Part shown: positions 37,347 through 46,677 of the stretch, piece after piece
Layout of the letters: each line of letters begins with the position of its first letter
Position numbering within the stretch: the stretch's first letter is position 1
Origin: Methylobacterium sp. B4
Lineage (GTDB): Bacteria > Pseudomonadota > Alphaproteobacteria > Rhizobiales > Beijerinckiaceae
Length of the DNA stretch: 64,000 nt
NCBI RefSeq assembly: GCF_003201865.1
Contig: NZ_QJJJ01000012.1
Coordinates: forward strand, 62,001-126,000
Direction: 5' to 3'
The notes under the pieces: generated by a model
Told to the model about the DNA's origin: nothing
Seen by the model: only the letters and a program-made list of their open reading frames with translations
The model's database searches: none
Position numbers and translations under genes: made by a program

Positions 37347-39299
37347 ATGCCGCTGCACTCGACGAACGACCTGTTCCAGAGCTTCGCTCGCGGCTATGAG
37401 GCGCGCCGCGACACGGAGATGACCCTCTCCGAATATCTTGAGGCCTGCCGCGACAATCCGCTGATGTACGCCTCCGCGGCCGAGCGCATCCTCGACGCGA
37501 TCGGTCAGCCCGAGATGGTGGACACCGCCCGAGACGCACGCCTCGGCCGTGTCTTCATGAACCGCACGATCCGGGTCTATCCGGCCTTCGCCGAATTCTA
37601 CGGCATGGAGGAAACGATCGAGCGGATCGTCTCGTTCTTCCGCCACGCCGCGCAGGGGTTGGAGGAGCGCAAGCAGATCCTCTACCTGCTCGGCCCCGTC
37701 GGCGGCGGCAAGTCGTCGCTGGCCGAGCGCCTCAAGGCGCTGATGGAGGTCCACCCGGTCTACGTGCTGAAGGCCGGCGACGAGGTTTCGCCGGTCTTCG
37801 AGAGCCCGCTCGGCCTGTTCGATCCCGAAGTCATGGGCCGGGAGATCGAGGAGCGCTTCGGCATCCCGCGCCGGCGTCTGACCGGCCTGATGAGCCCCTG
37901 GGCCCTCAAGCGCCTCGACGAGTTCGACGGCGACATCTCCCGCTTCAAGGTGATCAAGGTGCGGCCCTCGCGCCTGCGCCAGATCGCCATCGCCAAGACC
38001 GAGCCGGGCGACGAGAACAACCAGGATATCTCCTCGCTCGTCGGCAAGGTGGACATCCGCCGGCTCGAGACGCTCTCCCAGGCCGACCCGGACGCCTACA
38101 GCTACTCGGGCGGCCTCAACCGGGCGAACCAGGGCGTTCTCGAATTCGTCGAGATGTTCAAGGCGCCGATCAAGATGCTCCACCCCCTGCTCACCGCGAC
38201 GCAGGAGGGCAACTACGTCGGCACCGAGAACATCGGCGCGATCCCCTTTACCGGCGTGATCCTGGCCCACTCGAACGAGGCCGAGTGGCAATCGTTCAAG
38301 ACCAACAAGAACAACGAAGCCTTCATCGACCGCATCTACGTCATCAAGGTGCCCTACTGCCTCCGGGTCACGGAGGAGCAGCGCATCTACGAGAAGCTGA
38401 TTTCGGGCTCCGAACTGTCCACGGCGGCCTGCGCCCCGGGCACGCTGGAGATGCTGGCCCGCTTCTCGGTGCTCTCGCGCCTGCGCGAGCACGCCAACTC
38501 CAACCTGTTCTCGAAGATGCGGGTCTACGACGGCGAGAGCCTTCGCGAGGTCGATCCCCGTGCCCGCTCGATGCAGGAATACAAGGACACGGCGGGCGTC
38601 GACGAGGGTATGGACGGGATCTCGACCCGCTTCGCCTTCAAGGTTCTGGCCGCGACCTTCAACCACGACACCACCGAGGTCTCGGCCGATCCGGTCCACC
38701 TGATGTACGTGCTTGAGCAGGCGATCCGGCGCGAACAGCTGGCACCGGAGACGGAGAAGCGCTTCATCGAGTTCATCAAGACCGAACTCGCCCCGCGCTA
38801 CGCCGAGTTCATCGGCCACGAGATCCAGAAGGCCTATCTCGAATCCTACCACGATTACGGGCAGAACCTGTTCGACCGCTACATCGACTACGCGGATGCC
38901 TGGATCGAGGATCAGGACTTCAAGGACGCCGAGACCGGCCAGCTCCTCAACCGCGAACTCCTGAACCAGGAGCTGACGAAGATCGAGAAGCCGGCGGGCA
39001 TCGCCAATCCGAAGGATTTCCGCAACGAGGTGGTGAAGTTCGCCCTGCGCTCGCGGGCGCAGCACGGCGGCCGCAACCCCTCCTGGACCAGTTATGAAAA
39101 ACTGCGCGAGGTGATCGAGCGGCGGATGTTCTCGCAGGTCGAGGAACTGCTGCCCGTGATCTCGTTTGGCTCGAAGAAGGATAGCGAGACCGAGAAGAAG
39201 CACGGCGAGTTCGTCGATCGCATGACCGACCGGGGCTACACCGAGCGGCAGGTCCGACGACTCGTGGAATGGTACATGCGCGTGAAGCAGGCGGGTTGA
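37347..39299 (+). CDS. prkA: PrkA-family serine protein kinase (YeaG)
   Basis: A 650-residue AAA+ and kinase-like protein. The N-terminal AAA_PrkA domain carries Walker A in YLLGPVGGGKSSLAERLKAL (about 108-127) and ends in ANQGVLEFVEMFKAPIKMLH. The C-terminal PrkA domain follows (about 390-640; GISTRFAFKVLAATFNHD, PSWTSYEKLREVIERRMFSQ). In enterobacteria YeaG acts with YeaH in nitrogen starvation and stress adaptation; in Bacillus PrkA affects sporulation. It is first in a three-gene operon with yeaH and spoVR, a triad conserved in non-sporulating proteobacteria. Confidence 0.96.
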   Translation: MPLHSTNDLFQSFARGYEARRDTEMTLSEYLEACRDNPLMYASAAERILDAIGQPEMVDTARDARLGRVFMNRTIRVYPAFAEFYGMEETIERIVSFFRHAAQGLEERKQILYLLGPVGGGKSSLAERLKALMEVHPVYVLKAGDEVSPVFESPLGLFDPEVMGREIEERFGIPRRRLTGLMSPWALKRLDEFDGDISRFKVIKVRPSRLRQIAIAKTEPGDENNQDISSLVGKVDIRRLETLSQADPDAYSYSGGLNRANQGVLEFVEMFKAPIKMLHPLLTATQEGNYVGTENIGAIPFTGVILAHSNEAEWQSFKTNKNNEAFIDRIYVIKVPYCLRVTEEQRIYEKLISGSELSTAACAPGTLEMLARFSVLSRLREHANSNLFSKMRVYDGESLREVDPRARSMQEYKDTAGVDEGMDGISTRFAFKVLAATFNHDTTEVSADPVHLMYVLEQAIRREQLAPETEKRFIEFIKTELAPRYAEFIGHEIQKAYLESYHDYGQNLFDRYIDYADAWIEDQDFKDAETGQLLNRELLNQELTKIEKPAGIANPKDFRNEVVKFALRSRAQHGGRNPSWTSYEKLREVIERRMFSQVEELLPVISFGSKKDSETEKKHGEFVDRMTDRGYTERQVRRLVEWYMRVKQAG

Positions 39300-39383
39300 G
39301 GGGGCTTCCCCTGAGCATCCGCCGCACTTTCGCACCTTTGTCCCTCGACCAGGGACGTGAGACTAGGCGCTGAGCGACCCCGG

Positions 39384-40682
39384 ATGCACATCGTCGACCG
39401 TCGGCTCAATCCAGGTGGGAAGAGCCTCCCGAACCGCCAGCGCTTCCTGCGCCGGGTCAAGGACGTCGCGCAGCGCGCGGTTCGGGAATCCGCCCGCGAG
39501 AAGGACATCAAGAACCTCGGCAAGGACGGGCGCATCACCGTGCCCGGCGACGGGGTGCGCGAGCCGCGCTTCTCCCGCCAGCCGGGCTCGGGCCATCAGG
39601 ACTACATCCTGCCCGGCAACAAGACCTACGTGGAGGGCGACCGCATCGAGCGCCCGCCGGGCGGCGGGGGCGGTAGCGGCTCCGGGGAAGGCGGCGAGGG
39701 CGGCGAGAACAGCGAGGACGCCTTCCACTTCGTCCTGACCCGCGAAGAATTCCTCGACCTCTTCCTCGAAGACCTCGAACTGCCCGATCTCGCCAAGCGC
39801 CGCCTCGCCATCGTCGAGACGGAAGGCCTGCGCCGGGCCGGCTACACCGTCTCGGGTTCGCCGGCCAACCTCGCGCTCTCCCGCACCCTGCGCAATTCCA
39901 TGTCCCGGCGCATCGCCCTCAAGCGGCCGAAGCTGGAGGAGGTCTCGGCGCTGGAGGCCGAGATCGCCGAGGCCGAGGCGGCCAACGATCCGCGCCTGCC
40001 CGACCTGCAGCTCAAGCTTCTCGGCCTGAGGGAGCGCTCCAAGCGCATCCCCTACGTCGATCCGATCGACCTGCGCTTCCGCCGCTTCGAGCCCTATCCG
40101 AAGCCGATCGCCCAGGCCGTGATGTTCTGCCTGATGGACGTCTCGGGCTCGATGACCGAGCACATGAAGGATCTGGCCAAGCGCTTCTACATCCTGCTGC
40201 ACATCTTCCTGACGCGCCGCTACAAGCATGTCGAGATCGTCTTCATCCGCCATACGGACAAGGCTACGGAGGTGGACGAGGAGACCTTCTTCGGCTCCCG
40301 CGAGACCGGCGGTACGCTCGTCTCCTCCGCGCTGGTCGAAATGAAGCGCATCGTCACCGAGCGTTACTCACCGGACGACTGGAACATCTACGCGGCGCAA
40401 GCCTCTGACGGCGACAACGTCTCTTCCGACGGTCCGACCTCGACGGAACTCTTGCGCGCCCACATCCTGCCGGCCTGCCAGCACTTCGCTTATCTCGAAG
40501 TCGGCGACGAGAACGGCCCGCGCGCGGGCTTCGTCGAGCACCGCACCACTCTGTGGCGAACCTACGAGGCTCTGGCCAAGGCCGGCGAGCCGCTCGCCAT
40601 GCGCAAGGTGAACCACCGCCGCGACATCTACCCCGTGTTCCGCGAGCTGTTCGGCCGCAAGGACGCGCGGGCGGAGGCGTAG
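39384..40682 (+). CDS. yeaH: YeaH/YhbH family protein (von Willebrand A-like)
   Basis: A 432-residue DUF444 protein. The N-terminus HIVDRRLNPGGKSLPNRQRF is diagnostic. A Gly-rich linker (about 90-115; PPGGGGGSGSGEGGEGGENS) precedes a vWA-like domain whose MIDAS motif is FCLMDVSGSMTEHMKD. The C-terminal region (YAAQASDGDNVSSDGPTSTE) is typical. The start is ATG at 39384, where homology begins. It works with the PrkA kinase; the molecular function is not settled. Confidence 0.94.
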   Translation: MHIVDRRLNPGGKSLPNRQRFLRRVKDVAQRAVRESAREKDIKNLGKDGRITVPGDGVREPRFSRQPGSGHQDYILPGNKTYVEGDRIERPPGGGGGSGSGEGGEGGENSEDAFHFVLTREEFLDLFLEDLELPDLAKRRLAIVETEGLRRAGYTVSGSPANLALSRTLRNSMSRRIALKRPKLEEVSALEAEIAEAEAANDPRLPDLQLKLLGLRERSKRIPYVDPIDLRFRRFEPYPKPIAQAVMFCLMDVSGSMTEHMKDLAKRFYILLHIFLTRRYKHVEIVFIRHTDKATEVDEETFFGSRETGGTLVSSALVEMKRIVTERYSPDDWNIYAAQASDGDNVSSDGPTSTELLRAHILPACQHFAYLEVGDENGPRAGFVEHRTTLWRTYEALAKAGEPLAMRKVNHRRDIYPVFRELFGRKDARAEA

Positions 40683-40735
40683 CGATCGACCTCCTCGCGA
40701 GGGGAGGAGAGACAGCGTCGAAGAGAAGGGCCGAC

Positions 40736-42307
40736 ATGGTCGCGAGCCTGAGCCGCACGAAGTCCACGGCGCCCAAGCCCGGAGAGTTGCTGTTCACCGG
40801 CAACGACTGGGACTTCGAGACGATCCGGCGCATCCACGATGCCTGCGAGGCGGTGGCCGGGCCGGAACTCGGCCTGTCGTGGTACCCGAACCAGATAGAG
40901 ATCATCACCGCCGAGCAGATGCTCGACGCCTATGCCTCGATCGGGATGCCGCTGTTCTACAAGCACTGGTCCTTCGGCAAGCACTTCGCCCAGCACGAGG
41001 CGAGCTATCGCCGCGGCCTGATGGGGCTCGCCTACGAGATCGTCATCAACTCCGATCCGTGCATCTCCTACGTCATGGAGGAGAATACGGCCACGATGCA
41101 GACGCTGGTGATCGCCCACGCCGCCTTCGGCCACAACCACTTCTTCAAGAACAACTATCTGTTTAAGCAGTGGACCGACGCGGAGGGCATCCTCGACTAT
41201 CTCGACTTCGCCAAGAGCTACATCGCCCGCTGCGAGGAGCGCTACGGGCACCAAGCGGTCGAGCACGTGCTCGACGCCGCCCATGCGCTGATGAGCCAGG
41301 GCGTCCACCGCTACCCCCGCAAGAAGCGGCCGGATCTGGCGAGCGAGCAGCGCCGGGAGCGTGAGCGCGAGGAGCACGGCGAGCAGATCTACAACGACCT
41401 CTGGCGCACCCTGCCGGCCAAGACCGGCGCGGCCAAGGGCGACCCGGCCCTGGAGCGGCGCAAGGCACTGCTGGAACTGCCCCAGGAGAACATCCTCTAC
41501 TTCCTGGAGAAGGTGGCGCCGCGCCTGCGGCCCTGGCAGCGCGAGATTCTTCGGATTGTCCGGCTCGTGGCGCAGTATTTCTACCCGCAGCGCCAGACGA
41601 AGGTGATGAACGAGGGCTGCGCCACCTACTGCCACTACCGGATCATGAACGCGCTCTCGCAGAAAGGTCAGCTCAGCGAGGCGGCCTATCTCGAGTTCCT
41701 GACCTCGCACACCAACGTCATCCGCCAGCCGACCTTCGACGATCGCTCCTTCGGCGGCCACAATCCTTATGCGCTGGGCTTTGCCATGATGCAGGACATC
41801 GCCCGCATCGTGGAGCAGCCCAGCCAAGAGGACCGGGAGTGGTTCCCCGACATCGCCGGCACCGGCGATGCCATGGGCGTGCTGCGCGACTGCTGGGAGA
41901 ATTACCGCGACGAGAGCTTCATCGCGCAGTTCCTGAGCCCGAAGCTGATGCGCGACATGCGCCTGTTCCACGTCGTGGACGATCCCGACGAGCCGGAGAT
42001 GCGCGTGGAGGCGATCCACGACGAGCGCGGCTACCGCAAGATGCGCCGCTCCTTCGCCCGTCAATACGACGTGGCGTGGCTCGACCCGGACATCGAGGTG
42101 GTGGACGTGGACTTGGAGGGCGACCGCAAGCTCATCCTCCACCACAAGGCGCTCAACCGGATCACCCTGCAGAGGGAGGACGCCCGGCGGGTGCTCCAGC
42201 ACCTCGCCGACCTCTGGGGCTACGATGCGGTGCTGAAAGAGGTCGATCCGGCGAGCGGCGCGGTGCTGGTCGAGCACTCGGCGAGCGCACGGCCGATCTT
42301 CTTCTGA
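40736..42307 (+). CDS. SpoVR family protein (YcgB)
   Basis: A 523-residue SpoVR/YcgB homologue. Landmarks are LSWYPNQIEIITAEQMLDAY, WSFGKHFAQHEASYRRGLMG, ENTATMQTLVIAHAAFGHNH, FFKNNYLFKQWTDAEGILDY and NEGCATYCHYRIMNALSQKG. The several conserved His, Glu and Cys suggest a metal site but the activity is unknown. It is the third gene of the prkA-yeaH-spoVR operon (53 bp after yeaH). Stationary-phase, stress-linked expression is known in E. coli. Confidence 0.95.
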   Translation: MVASLSRTKSTAPKPGELLFTGNDWDFETIRRIHDACEAVAGPELGLSWYPNQIEIITAEQMLDAYASIGMPLFYKHWSFGKHFAQHEASYRRGLMGLAYEIVINSDPCISYVMEENTATMQTLVIAHAAFGHNHFFKNNYLFKQWTDAEGILDYLDFAKSYIARCEERYGHQAVEHVLDAAHALMSQGVHRYPRKKRPDLASEQRREREREEHGEQIYNDLWRTLPAKTGAAKGDPALERRKALLELPQENILYFLEKVAPRLRPWQREILRIVRLVAQYFYPQRQTKVMNEGCATYCHYRIMNALSQKGQLSEAAYLEFLTSHTNVIRQPTFDDRSFGGHNPYALGFAMMQDIARIVEQPSQEDREWFPDIAGTGDAMGVLRDCWENYRDESFIAQFLSPKLMRDMRLFHVVDDPDEPEMRVEAIHDERGYRKMRRSFARQYDVAWLDPDIEVVDVDLEGDRKLILHHKALNRITLQREDARRVLQHLADLWGYDAVLKEVDPASGAVLVEHSASARPIFF

Positions 42308-42348
42308 GCCGCTTCGTTGTTCTCGCTGAACGCTTGCTTCCCGCTTCC

Positions 42349-42439
42349 GTCATTGCGAGGCGAAGCCGAAGCAATCCAGTGCGCCGCCTCTTCCGGAAAG
42401 GTCGCGCCGCTGAATCGCTTTGCCGACGCTCGCGATGAC
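42349..42439. repeat. REP-like extragenic palindrome pair, copy B
   Basis: Left half GTCATTGCGAGGCGAAGCCG then AAGCAATCCAG (42349-42379); right half CTGAATCGCTTTGCCGACGC then TCGCGATGAC (42410-42439). The halves are inverted copies of one another. This is the same family as copy A at 10490-10567, with the halves facing the other way. It lies in the convergent gap between spoVR and purN. Confidence 0.75.
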
Positions 42440-42479
42440 GGAGTGTGGCCGAACCCCGGAAGCGATCGGCTGGAGACCG

Positions 42480-43139
42480 TCAGAGCGAAAGGATCGCGGC
42501 CCCAGCGTCGCGCGCCTGAGCCGTGAAACGAACGCGGCCCCCCTCCAACGCGGCGCCGCCGCCCGCGATCAGGGCGAGCGCCGCCGGGTAGAGCCGGTGC
42601 TCCTGCACGATCACGCGGGCGCTTAAGCTGTCGGCATCGTCGCCCGGAAGCACCGGCACGGCAGCCTGCGCCACGATCGGACCGGCATCGAGTTCGGGTA
42701 CGACGTAGTGCACGGTGCAGCCGTGCAGACGCACCCCCGCTTCCAACGCGCGCTCATGGGTGTGCGTGCCCTTGAACAACGGCAGCAGCGAGGGGTGGAT
42801 GTTGATCATCCGGCCCGCCCACGCCTCGACGAAGGCGTCGGTGAGGATGCGCATGAAGCCGGCGAGCACGATCAGCTCGATGCCCGCTTCGTCCAGCTCC
42901 GCCCGGAGCGCGGCGTCGAAGCGGGCACGATCGGGGAACGCCTTGTGGTCGATGGCGCGGGCCGGGATGCCGGCCTCCCGCGCGCGGTCGAGGCCGGCGG
43001 CGTCGGGACGGTTCGAGAGAACGAGCACGATCTCGGCCGGATAGTCGGGCGCCCGTGCCGCCTCGATCAGCGAGACCATGTTCGAGCCGCGACCCGAGAT
43101 CAGGATCGCGACGCGCTTCCTCGGGATTGGGGCGCTCAC
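42480..43139 (-). CDS. purN: Phosphoribosylglycinamide formyltransferase (PurN)
   Basis: Third step of purine synthesis: formylates GAR with 10-formyl-THF. It has 219 residues. [20 protein letters not shown] gives the GAR phosphate-binding loop; catalytic Asn-His-Asp come from [20 protein letters not shown] and [20 protein letters not shown]. It overlaps purM by four bases (ATGA type), so translation is coupled. Confidence 0.96.
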   Translation of the reverse strand: MSAPIPRKRVAILISGRGSNMVSLIEAARAPDYPAEIVLVLSNRPDAAGLDRAREAGIPARAIDHKAFPDRARFDAALRAELDEAGIELIVLAGFMRILTDAFVEAWAGRMINIHPSLLPLFKGTHTHERALEAGVRLHGCTVHYVVPELDAGPIVAQAAVPVLPGDDADSLSARVIVQEHRLYPAALALIAGGGAALEGGRVRFTAQARDAGAAILSL

Positions 43140-44203
43140 AGGGCGAGCTGCCCCTTGAAGGTCACCGGCTCGGCGCCCCGCTCGGTGATGTGCCCGAGCA
43201 GGACCGGCGCCTCGCCGGCCTCGGTCAGTGCGTCGGCTACGGCATCCGCCGCGTCGGCAGCGGCGACCACCACCATGCCGATGCCGCAGTTGAAGGTGCG
43301 CAGCATTTCCGCTTCCGCCACACCCCCCTCGCGCGCCAGCCAGCCGAAGACCGGCGGCACGGCAATCGCCGAGAGGTCGATCTCGATGCCGACGCCGTCG
43401 GGCAGGACGCGGGGAAGGTTGTCGGGGAAGCCGCCGCCGGTGATGTGGGCAAGCGCCCGGATGCCGCCGGCCCGTTTCAGGGCGGCGAGCAGCGGCTTTA
43501 CGTAGATCCGGGTCGGTTCCAGCAGCGCCTCGCCGAGGCTGCGGCCGGCGGCGAACGGCGCGTCGGCGTCATAGCCGAGGCCGGTCTTGGCCACGATCCG
43601 ACGCACCAGCGAGAACCCGTTCGAGTGGACGCCCGACGAGGGCAGGCCGAGCACGACATCGCCGGGCAGGATGCCGGGGCGCGGCAGCAGCGTGCCGCGC
43701 TCGGCCGCGCCCACCGAGAAGCCGGCCAGATCGTAGTCGGCGCCGTCGTAGAGGCCCGGCATCTCGGCGGTCTCGCCGCCGATCAGCGCGCAGCCCGCCT
43801 GCCGGCAGCCCTCGGCGATGCCGCGCACGATGTCGGCGCCGACGCCGGGCACCAGCTTGCCGGTGGCGTAGTAGTCGAGGAAGAACAGCGGCTCGGCACC
43901 CTGCACGATGATGTCGTTGACGCACATCGCCACGAGGTCGATGCCGATCGTGTGGTGGCGCCCGGTCTCGATGGCGATCTTGACCTTGGTGCCGACACCG
44001 TCGTTGGCAGCGACCAGGATCGCATCCTTGAAGCCCGCCGCCTTGAGGTCGAACAGGCCGCCGAAGCCGCCGATCTCGGCGTCCGCCCCAGGCCGGCGCG
44101 TGGCGCGCACCAGCGGCTTGATGGTCTCGACGAGCGCGTTGCCCGCGTCGATATCGACGCCCGCCTGCGCGTAGGTGAGCCCGTTCCCGTCCTGCGCCGT
44201 CAT
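43136..44203 (-). CDS. purM: Phosphoribosylformylglycinamidine cyclo-ligase (PurM)
   Basis: ATP-dependent closure of FGAM to AIR, 355 residues. Family blocks: [40 protein letters not shown] (ATP-binding), [33 protein letters not shown] and [20 protein letters not shown]. It is first in a purMN operon. The 118-bp upstream gap contains an inverted repeat GGTCAAT (44230-44236)/ATTGACC (44277-44283) of unknown meaning. Confidence 0.97.
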   Translation of the reverse strand: MTAQDGNGLTYAQAGVDIDAGNALVETIKPLVRATRRPGADAEIGGFGGLFDLKAAGFKDAILVAANDGVGTKVKIAIETGRHHTIGIDLVAMCVNDIIVQGAEPLFFLDYYATGKLVPGVGADIVRGIAEGCRQAGCALIGGETAEMPGLYDGADYDLAGFSVGAAERGTLLPRPGILPGDVVLGLPSSGVHSNGFSLVRRIVAKTGLGYDADAPFAAGRSLGEALLEPTRIYVKPLLAALKRAGGIRALAHITGGGFPDNLPRVLPDGVGIEIDLSAIAVPPVFGWLAREGGVAEAEMLRTFNCGIGMVVVAAADAADAVADALTEAGEAPVLLGHITERGAEPVTFKGQLAL

Positions 44204-44321
44204 CGCCGCCCCGTCGTCCGGTAATTGCTGGTCAATTGGCCGATCATGCGGAAATCCGCTGCCACATCGCGGCGCGATTGACCACTGTCACCGGCGGGGG
44301 ACGGCCCGCTCGGGCACAGCA

Positions 44322-44558
44322 TCATGCCGTGCCGCGGGCAAAAAGCGCCTCGAACAGGGCGGCCGAGCGCTCCAGCCCCTCCGGCGTCAGCCGGACCGAC
44401 TTCTCCTCGCCGACGGGGGCGTCGATCAGGCCTTTGGCATGAAGCCGGCCCAGCACGTCCCAGGACTGCTCCTTCCAGGCCCGGTCACCGTCGTGCAGCG
44501 TGAGCTGGAGGAGGGCGAGAACCGCTGCGTCGATCCGGTCGATATCCTCGGTGTCCAT
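44322..44558 (-). CDS. DUF6429 family small protein
   Basis: A 78-residue protein. The sequence from MDTEDIDRIDAAVLALLQLT through LHDGDRAWKEQSWDVLGRLH to SVRLTPEGLERSAALFEALF matches the compact DUF6429 family. Its shape, a helical bundle ending in a winged turn, recalls PadR/MarR-like fragments, but no function is known. The ATG at 44558 was chosen because all conservation starts there. Confidence 0.8.
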   Translation of the reverse strand: MDTEDIDRIDAAVLALLQLTLHDGDRAWKEQSWDVLGRLHAKGLIDAPVGEEKSVRLTPEGLERSAALFEALFARGTA

Positions 44559-44692
44559 GGCGTCACGTCTCCGTCGAGGCCGGGCTTCCATCGAACGCCC
44601 TCCCGCCGCGCGGGGCAAGACCCGCCTTGACCGGGCGTGCGGTGCTTCCCACTGTCCCGGCCGGACGGATTTACACAAAGGACGGGCGCGCG

Positions 44693-45805
44693 ATGCGTGG
44701 GCGGGCAATCATCGGGCTCTCGATCCTCGCGGTCGTGGTCTTCCTGCTCTACGAACTGCGCGAGGTGATGCTGCCCTTCGTGGCGGGGCTGGCGCTCGCC
44801 TACCTGCTCGATCCGCTGGCCGACCGGCTGGAACGACTCGGCCTCGGGCGGCTTGCCGCCACGCTGCTGATCCTGTCGGGCTTCGTGGTCGGGTTCGTGG
44901 TGTTGCTCATCATCGTGGTGCCGCTGGCCGCCGGCCAGATCGCCTCGCTCGTCAATTCACTACCGAATATGGTCGGGCGCCTGCAGAGCATCCTCGTGGA
45001 GCGGGCGGGGCCGCTCCTCCAGCGCGTCGGCGGCACCGAAGTCGTCAACGAGTTGCAATCCTCCGTCGGCACGCTGGTGGGGCAGGGCGGGGCGTGGTTC
45101 CTGGCCTTCCTCAAGTCGCTCTGGACGGGAAGCCAGGCGCTGGTCTCCATCGCCTCGCTGCTGGTCGTGACGCCGGTCGTGGCCTTCTACGTGCTGCACG
45201 ACTGGGACCGGATGATCGCCACCCTCGACGGCTGGGTGCCGCCGCGCCACCGTCCGACCGCGCGGCGGCTGGCGGGCGAGATCGACGGTGCGGTGACCGG
45301 CTTCGTGCGCGGCCAGAGTCTCGTCTGCCTGATCCTCGGCTCGTTCTACGCCGTCGGCCTGTTCCTGGTCGGGCTCAACTTCGGCGTGCTGATCGGGATG
45401 ATCTCGGGCTTCCTCACCTTCATTCCCTATGTCGGCACGCTCACCGGTTTCATGCTCTCCGTCGGCGTCGCCCTCGTGCAGTGGTGGCCGACCGGCGACT
45501 GGCTGCATATCGGCCTGACCGTCGGCGTCTTCCTCGTCGGGCAGTTTCTCGAGGGCAACGTGATCTCGCCCAAGCTCGTGGGCGACTCGGTCGGCCTCCA
45601 TCCGGTCTGGCTGATGTTCGCGCTGCTCGCCTTCGGCTCGCTGTTCGGCTTCCTCGGGCTCCTGCTCGCGGTGCCGGTGGCCGCCTCCATCGGCGTGATC
45701 GTGCGCTTCGGCATCGAGCGATATCTCGAAAGCAAGATCTACCGAGGCGACGGACCGGTGCTGATCGGGGATTCCGCGAGCCCCTCGCTGCCTGCTCGCG
45801 ATTGA
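44693..45805 (+). CDS. AI-2E family transporter (putative permease)
   Basis: A 370-residue inner-membrane protein of the AI-2E/PerM superfamily with about eight helices. Family features: MLPFVAGLALAYLLDPLADR, the periplasmic helical insert (about 85-150), FYVLHDWDRMIATLDGWVPP, LNFGVLIGMISGFLTFIPYV, QFLEGNVISPKLVGDSVGLH and PVWLMFALLAFGSLFGFLGL. The substrate is uncertain; paralogues export AI-2 or act as Na+/H+ antiporters. The hda-like gene starts 27 bp downstream, a conserved alphaproteobacterial and gammaproteobacterial pairing (perM-hda). Confidence 0.92.
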   Translation: MRGRAIIGLSILAVVVFLLYELREVMLPFVAGLALAYLLDPLADRLERLGLGRLAATLLILSGFVVGFVVLLIIVVPLAAGQIASLVNSLPNMVGRLQSILVERAGPLLQRVGGTEVVNELQSSVGTLVGQGGAWFLAFLKSLWTGSQALVSIASLLVVTPVVAFYVLHDWDRMIATLDGWVPPRHRPTARRLAGEIDGAVTGFVRGQSLVCLILGSFYAVGLFLVGLNFGVLIGMISGFLTFIPYVGTLTGFMLSVGVALVQWWPTGDWLHIGLTVGVFLVGQFLEGNVISPKLVGDSVGLHPVWLMFALLAFGSLFGFLGLLLAVPVAASIGVIVRFGIERYLESKIYRGDGPVLIGDSASPSLPARD

Positions 45806-45832
45806 TCGCGCGCGACGGTGTATGGTGGGCGG

Positions 45833-46588
45833 ATGCGCGACAAAGCTCCCCCGAAGCAGCTCACCTTCGACCTGCCGCTCGATCCGCGCTTCGGCGCCGA
45901 GGACTTCCTCGTCAGCCCCTCCAACGAGGAGGCCTATGCCCTGATCGAAGCTTGGCCCGACTGGCCGGACACCGTGTTCCTGCTTCGCGGCCCGCCGGGC
46001 AGCGGCAAGAGCCACCTCGCCTCGATCTGGGCGACGCGGGCGCAGGCCTGGACGGTCGCCGCCGCGGAGATCGACGGGAGCAACGTCTCCCACCTGATCT
46101 CCAACGGCGCCCTCGTGATCGAGGACGTGGACCGCGAGGCGGGCCGCGACGAGGCGGCCCTGTTCCACCTGCTCAACCTCGCCCGCGAGCGGCGCTTCCC
46201 CGTGCTGCTCACGGCCTCCGCCCCGGTCGACGCCTACGGCCTGAAGGTCGCGGATCTGCGCTCGCGCCTGCGGCTGGCGCCGGGTGCCGAGATCGGCCCG
46301 CCGGATGACGGGTTGCTCCGGGCGGTCATCGTCAAGCTGTTCGTGGACCGGCAGCTCGTGGTCGATCTCGCCGTCGTGGACGCCCTTGCCCTGCGGATCG
46401 ACCGCTCGCTCGACCGGGCCCGCGCGGTGGTGGCCGAACTCGACCGCGATGCCCTCGGACGGCGGCGGCGCATCACCCGGCCCCTCGCCCTCGCCGTCCT
46501 CGACCGGCTGGACGCTGCCGACGGGGCGGAGGAGGATGGCGACGAGGCCGAGAGCGGTGCCGAGGGAGCCGGAGACGGAGCCGCGTAA
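45833..46588 (+). CDS. hdaA: Hda/DnaA-related chromosomal replication regulator
   Basis: A 251-residue DnaA-like AAA+ protein without the DnaA DNA-binding domain. The N-terminal KQLTFDLPLDPRFGAEDFLV contains the clamp-binding motif QLTFDL, then Walker A LLRGPPGSGKSHLAS and a Walker B-like LVIEDVDR. It would stimulate ATP hydrolysis by DnaA on the loaded sliding clamp to prevent over-initiation. The C-terminal 20 residues are acidic and not conserved. ATG at 45833 (GGTGGGCGG upstream). It is co-directional with the AI-2E permease and ppk1. Confidence 0.9.
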   Translation: MRDKAPPKQLTFDLPLDPRFGAEDFLVSPSNEEAYALIEAWPDWPDTVFLLRGPPGSGKSHLASIWATRAQAWTVAAAEIDGSNVSHLISNGALVIEDVDREAGRDEAALFHLLNLARERRFPVLLTASAPVDAYGLKVADLRSRLRLAPGAEIGPPDDGLLRAVIVKLFVDRQLVVDLAVVDALALRIDRSLDRARAVVAELDRDALGRRRRITRPLALAVLDRLDAADGAEEDGDEAESGAEGAGDGAA

Positions 46589-46677
46589 GCCCCGGCCCGT
46601 TGTCATCAAACCGTCAAACAGGTTCGGCCGCGCCATGGTAGGAGCCGGGCCGAGCGAAGCGGAAGGGAGCCAGCGCG

